Positions 60,520-64,000 of a stretch of DNA of 64,000 nucleotides are shown one piece after another. The first letter of the stretch is position 1. Every line of letters starts with the position of its first letter. The notes beneath the pieces are model-generated. The model saw nothing but the letters and a program-made list of their open reading frames with translations. It was not told where the DNA came from and searched no databases. The position numbers were made by a program, and so were the translations under genes. Source of the DNA: Candidatus Zymogenus saltonus (GTDB lineage: Bacteria > Desulfobacterota > Zymogenia > Zymogenales > Zymogenaceae); assembly GCA_016929395.1 (NCBI GenBank), contig JAFGIX010000027.1, positions 62,001 to 126,000 on the forward strand. Reading direction: 5' to 3'.

Positions 60520-62247
60520 TCAACTCGAATTCCTGTTTGCGATCAAGTCTTTCTCCGCGGCATTGATGATGTCCTCCGTAGACCTGTGACCCTCGATGGA
60601 GGCGGTGCCAAAGGCGACCCTGATATTCTTTATCCTCTTGGCTATTTTCACAATGACCCTCTCGGCAACCATCAATCCCTGTTCCTCGGTCGTACAGGGG
60701 AGGATAGTGGAAAACTCGCTCTGCCTGAGACGGTATGAGCTGTCCACGTCTTCCCTAACCGAGTGTTTTACTATGCTCCCGATCTCCCTGACAATCGTGT
60801 CCCCTTTAAGGGGGCCGTTCTTTTCAACGTACCGATCATAGTCATCGAACGAAAAAATAATAAGGGAGAGGGGATACGACATCCTCTTGGCCCTTTTTAC
60901 CTCGTGCTTGAGATTCTTATGGAACTGCGTTTGATTCAACAGACCGGTCAGGCTGTCGACCATCGCGAGAGAGTCAAACTCATCCTTCATCTCCTTCCTG
61001 TAGCTTATGTCTCTGGCAACACCGTGGTTTCCGATTATCTCGTTGTCTTTGAAAATTGGTGACGAATTGATCTCGATTGTAGCGACAGACCCGTCCTTCT
61101 TCAATACTTCGAATTCGTATCCCTCGACGTCCTTTCCCTTCCAAACTCTGCTCAATATCTTCTGGGCCCTTTTCGCCTCCGATTCGGTCATCAACCTCTT
61201 AAAGGATTGACCGATTATCTCGCTCAGCTCGAATCCCGTTATCCTCTTGGCCGCCGGCGAAACGTAGGTGATCGTTCCATCCAAATCCATCTCGAATATG
61301 ACATCAAAGCTCCTCTCGGCAATATTTTTAAAGCGTTTTTCGCTTGACCTGATCTTCTCCTCGGCTGTTTTCGATTCGGTAATGTCCCTGAAGCTCCAGA
61401 CCCGGCCGCTGAACCTGCCGTTCCTTATGAGGGGGCAGGTATAGCGCTCGAAGATGCGGCCGTCCTTGAACTTGAGTATATCCCTCGATTCCTCCTTCGC
61501 ACCGTACAATCCCTTCACCTTGGAGAGAAAGACCTTCGGCTCAACAAGCTGATCTAAAAAGTATTTCAGAAGCTCCTCGTCGTCCTTGGTTCTCAAGATT
61601 TTTTCGGGTATGTTCCAAAGCTCCGCGAAACGGGCGTTTGTGTGTGTCACTTCGCCGTTTTCATTTATAACGAATATTCCGTCGGCCGTGGATTCTATGG
61701 TGGCCTTTAACAACTCCTCATTATCCCGCAGTGCATCCTCCGCCCTCTCCTTTTCCTGTATTTCGCTCTGCAGCTGGATGTTCGCCATTGAAAGCTCTTC
61801 CGTGCGTTCCTGAACCATGATGTCAAGGCTGTCGTAGGCGTGTTTCAGATCCTCCAGCATCCGCTTCCTCTCCACGGCGTATCGTAATGCCCTGATTAAA
61901 AGAGACGGTTTTATCTCTCCCTTGTAAAGGTAATCCTGAGCGCTTTCCCGAACGGCGCTCAAGGCCACTTTCTCATTCTCCAGAGACGTGAGGACGACAA
62001 TAGGAACGTCCGGCACCGAATCCTTCACCTCCAATAGCGTATTCAGCCCCTCGCTGTCGGGAAGGGTCATGTCCAGGAGGATCACGTCAAAGCTCTCTTT
62101 GGAGAGGACATCGAGTCCCTTCGTCAGGGTATCCGAGTGCTTCAGGGTAAAATCGCCGCCACCGGCTTCATCGATCATCTCCTTGATTATCTTGACGTAT
62201 CCGAAATCGTCTTCGATGATAAGGATGGAAATTATCTCTTTGGCCAT
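60520..62247 (-). CDS. REC-PAS-PAS protein with degenerate GGDEF domain
   Basis: The 575-residue protein has a receiver domain (VILLDMTLPDSEG), a coiled coil (about 125-175), two PAS domains and a GGDEF-fold C-terminus. The active-site motif is replaced by RQSEF (508-512) and the I-site by EDVD, so cyclase activity is very unlikely. Degenerate GGDEF domains often act as GTP or cyclic di-GMP sensors or bind partners. It is on the same strand as the active cyclase at 58570, with both reading away from 62.3 kb. Length and frame are intact, so it is not a pseudogene. Confidence 0.9.
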   Translation of the reverse strand: MAKEIISILIIEDDFGYVKIIKEMIDEAGGGDFTLKHSDTLTKGLDVLSKESFDVILLDMTLPDSEGLNTLLEVKDSVPDVPIVVLTSLENEKVALSAVRESAQDYLYKGEIKPSLLIRALRYAVERKRMLEDLKHAYDSLDIMVQERTEELSMANIQLQSEIQEKERAEDALRDNEELLKATIESTADGIFVINENGEVTHTNARFAELWNIPEKILRTKDDEELLKYFLDQLVEPKVFLSKVKGLYGAKEESRDILKFKDGRIFERYTCPLIRNGRFSGRVWSFRDITESKTAEEKIRSSEKRFKNIAERSFDVIFEMDLDGTITYVSPAAKRITGFELSEIIGQSFKRLMTESEAKRAQKILSRVWKGKDVEGYEFEVLKKDGSVATIEINSSPIFKDNEIIGNHGVARDISYRKEMKDEFDSLAMVDSLTGLLNQTQFHKNLKHEVKRAKRMSYPLSLIIFSFDDYDRYVEKNGPLKGDTIVREIGSIVKHSVREDVDSSYRLRQSEFSTILPCTTEEQGLMVAERVIVKIAKRIKNIRVAFGTASIEGHRSTEDIINAAEKDLIANRNSS

Positions 62248-62394
62248 GATTCTATTCCCGCTATAAACAAGATCTACTATTTTATATATAAAAAAGTTTC
62301 GAATAACAAAACAAGATTATTGAATTGGGTAAGACCTGGATCTATCATTATCTAAATTGTAAATTCAAAATATTCAACCACCCTCTAGGAAACT

Positions 62395-63243
62395 TCAAAC
62401 TATTGCATCTTTATAATCGGAGATATCCGCAACGGCGTTTATTCTCTCGAGTATCCTCTCCACCAGAATATCTGTTTCATCCATCTTTAACGTCAGCGCA
62501 CCTTCCGGACATATTTCGACACAGCGGCCGCACCCCTTACACCCATCGCCCGGTACTGCCACCTCGTCTATGATTTTTATCTGATTTACAAAACAGGACT
62601 CCACACACTCACCGCACGCAGTACAAAGATCCGGATCGGAGACTACCGTGATTCCCGGAAGCTTTTTATATGCCCTGTCGAGATTTGGACCCCTCTTGGT
62701 CATATGGGTCCTGTAAAGGCAGCAGCAGTCATCACAAAAACATATAAACATAAGGCGGTTAAAGGGTAGTGCGTGAAACGCAACAGGGTCTATCCAAACG
62801 TGGGCTATGTTCGCAATTAGCCCGGCTTCGGCTGCCCTTTTGACATGTTTGATGCCCTCATCTATTTTTACAAATCTGCCGTGGCTGGGGTGTATCCTCC
62901 TTGCGGCAGGTCCCAGCGCTATACACCCTATATCCGCGGGATAATTTTCACACGAGCATTCTATCCGACAAATACACTCGTCGAGTATAAAAATATCGGA
63001 GGATTCGCGCAAGACAGCCTCGACGATCCGGGTTGGTAAAATCACGGTTTCCGGAAGCTTGGCCTCGACATTTATTGGGATCGAAGTGACTTCGTTATAT
63101 GGATATGCGAAGAAGGGATTGATAATCCACTTAAATATCGGAAAGGAACTAAGCCTCTTTGCGGCAATTATCAGCGGCCAGGATAGTCTTACGGCAAACC
63201 TCACGAATCTCTTATTAGGCCCGTAATGAAAAATGTTGAGCAT
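62395..63243 (-). CDS. Cys-rich polyferredoxin-like protein (first of a tandem pair)
   Basis: The 282-residue protein ends with two 4Fe-4S motifs, CTACGECVESC and CKGCGRCVEIC. An upstream domain holds further Cys clusters: CICRIECSC near residues 90-98 and FCFCDDCCCLY near 170. The latter resembles no standard cluster motif I know and may bind another metal centre. It would transfer electrons in the cytoplasm or at the membrane. The short hydrophobic N-terminus (residues 10-35) suggests membrane association. It is followed by a close paralogue on the same strand. Confidence 0.8.
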   Translation of the reverse strand: MLNIFHYGPNKRFVRFAVRLSWPLIIAAKRLSSFPIFKWIINPFFAYPYNEVTSIPINVEAKLPETVILPTRIVEAVLRESSDIFILDECICRIECSCENYPADIGCIALGPAARRIHPSHGRFVKIDEGIKHVKRAAEAGLIANIAHVWIDPVAFHALPFNRLMFICFCDDCCCLYRTHMTKRGPNLDRAYKKLPGITVVSDPDLCTACGECVESCFVNQIKIIDEVAVPGDGCKGCGRCVEICPEGALTLKMDETDILVERILERINAVADISDYKDAIV

Positions 63244-63316
63244 ATTTTATCCTTCTCCTTCGTTCTATGTTCCCTAAGAAGTATGAGGATGGAACTTAGA
63301 TGCAGAAATTAATCAT

Positions 63317-64000
63317 CTATTCAGAACCGACAAATCCCCTTACCCTGCCGATTATCTCCTTAACCACGTATTCAACATCCTCGACCTTTGCCTCGATTGC
63401 GCCCTCGGGGCAGACCGCAATGCAAAGCCCGCAGGCCTTGCAGCGGTCGGGATCGCGAATTAGCTCACCCTCAACAATCGAGAGAGCCCCCATGAAGCAC
63501 TCATCGGCACAGACGCCGCAGAGGACACAATTCTCCCGGTCCGTGATTATCTTCATCCCCTCAAGGGGAACGAGGGACTCGTGTATCTCTCTGGGGAGGT
63601 ATCTCCCCGATTTCAAGATCGTGCAGCAACACCTGCAACAGAAACAGACCGTCAGAAACCTCCCCTTGAAGCTGATGCCGTAGAGGAGGTGGTCGATGGG
63701 CGCCCTCCCCACAAGGGGTATCAGTCGATTCTTCAGCGCCCTGTCGAGATGCGAGAGCGCCTCGCCGACGGAGACCTTTTTTGCGATGTTCGGATCTATA
63801 TCCAGGACGCCTTCGCCCAAGAGAATGCAGCCCAAATCGACCGGGTGCTCCTTGCAGGCACGGTCGAGCCTGCAGGTGCAGTGATGAATTATCGCCCGAC
63901 TCTTTGACCTCCTGATCAGCTCCGCGACGATCTCTCTGGGGAGGTATGTACTCTCCGCCCCGGAGACTCCCTCGTTGATCGGAATATAAGTCAGATTCTG
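63317..64000 (-). CDS. Cys-rich polyferredoxin-like protein, 5' end beyond the window
   Basis: The frame is open from 64000 to its stop at 63317, so the N-terminus lies outside the window; an internal TTG at 63835 is not the start. The visible part runs from IPINEGVSGAESTYLPREIV through CTCRLDRAC, then VCFCCRCCC. It ends with two 4Fe-4S motifs (CVLCGVCADEC, CKACGLCIAVC). It is colinear with the protein at 62395, with similar spacing of all Cys clusters. Tandem duplication is the likely origin. Confidence 0.82.
   Translation of the reverse strand, partial: QNLTYIPINEGVSGAESTYLPREIVAELIRRSKSRAIIHHCTCRLDRACKEHPVDLGCILLGEGVLDIDPNIAKKVSVGEALSHLDRALKNRLIPLVGRAPIDHLLYGISFKGRFLTVCFCCRCCCTILKSGRYLPREIHESLVPLEGMKIITDRENCVLCGVCADECFMGALSIVEGELIRDPDRCKACGLCIAVCPEGAIEAKVEDVEYVVKEIIGRVRGFVGSE

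Overview
The window is a moderately GC-rich bacterial chromosome segment that looks like a Desulfobacterota-type (deltaproteobacterial) anaerobe. This assignment is inference. It rests on the mix of acyl-CoA dehydrogenase and thiolase, many PAS/REC signalling proteins, a PilB-PilT-PilC-PilS block, tandem polyferredoxin-like proteins and a flavoredoxin-type flavin reductase. No rRNA, tRNA or CRISPR array was found.

Layout. (1) 1-2.8 kb: an ImmR/ImmA-like switch. An XRE regulator and an ImmA/IrrE metalloprotease face a divergent small HTH gene across two spaced operators; another gene runs off the left edge. (2) 2.9-8.7 kb, minus strand: PP2C phosphatase, L,D-transpeptidase, membrane Ser/Thr kinase with SH3-like sensor, and a membrane-anchored PQQ-type propeller, which together suggest envelope phospho-signalling. 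(3) 9-15.6 kb, minus strand: a REC-PAS response regulator, a REC-PAS-HisKA_2 hybrid kinase and a REC-PAS-GGDEF diguanylate cyclase. (4) 16-20.8 kb: pyrE, a FadR-boxed 618-aa acyl-CoA dehydrogenase, a universal stress protein and a rhomboid protease. (5) 20.8-22.7 kb: an AT-rich island with a BstYI-like restriction enzyme and its methyltransferase, followed by the tail of an unrecognised gene. (6) 22.8-27.9 kb: a TetR regulator with a perfect palindromic operator, SDR, an atypical ThDP enzyme, a second SDR, a decayed copy of the ThDP-enzyme 3' end, and a flavin reductase. (7) 28-31.9 kb: HEAT and twin TPR proteins and aroE. (8) 32.3-38.8 kb: pilB, pilT, pilC and pilS. (9) 38.8-47 kb: envelope proteins (DUF1571/LolA-like, lipoprotein, M23 peptidase, glycan-binding-like domain, PQQ-type lipoprotein), a second PP2C, an Asp/Glu racemase and an M20 peptidase. 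(10) 47-58 kb: thiolase, V4R protein, threonine dehydratase-like enzyme, two stand-alone MshEN proteins, a lone OppC-type permease, zinc-ribbon protein, methyltransferase, MBL hydrolase, branched-chain amino-acid-type binding lipoprotein and a ferritin-VIT1 fusion. (11) 58-64 kb: two more REC-PAS-GGDEF proteins, one with a degenerate active site, and two Cys-rich polyferredoxin-like paralogues, the second cut by the right edge.

How it fits together: two themes recur. The first is cyclic-di-GMP. There are two apparently active diguanylate cyclases, one degenerate one, and three proteins with MshEN-type domains (PilB and the two stand-alone ones) that could read the signal and link it to type IV pili. 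The second is envelope Ser/Thr phosphorylation, where PP2C and PQQ-propeller genes lie close together at two separate loci. Tandem duplication with decay is frequent: TPR pair, MshEN pair, ferredoxin pair, the SDR-ThDP remnant and the triplicated diguanylate cyclase tail.
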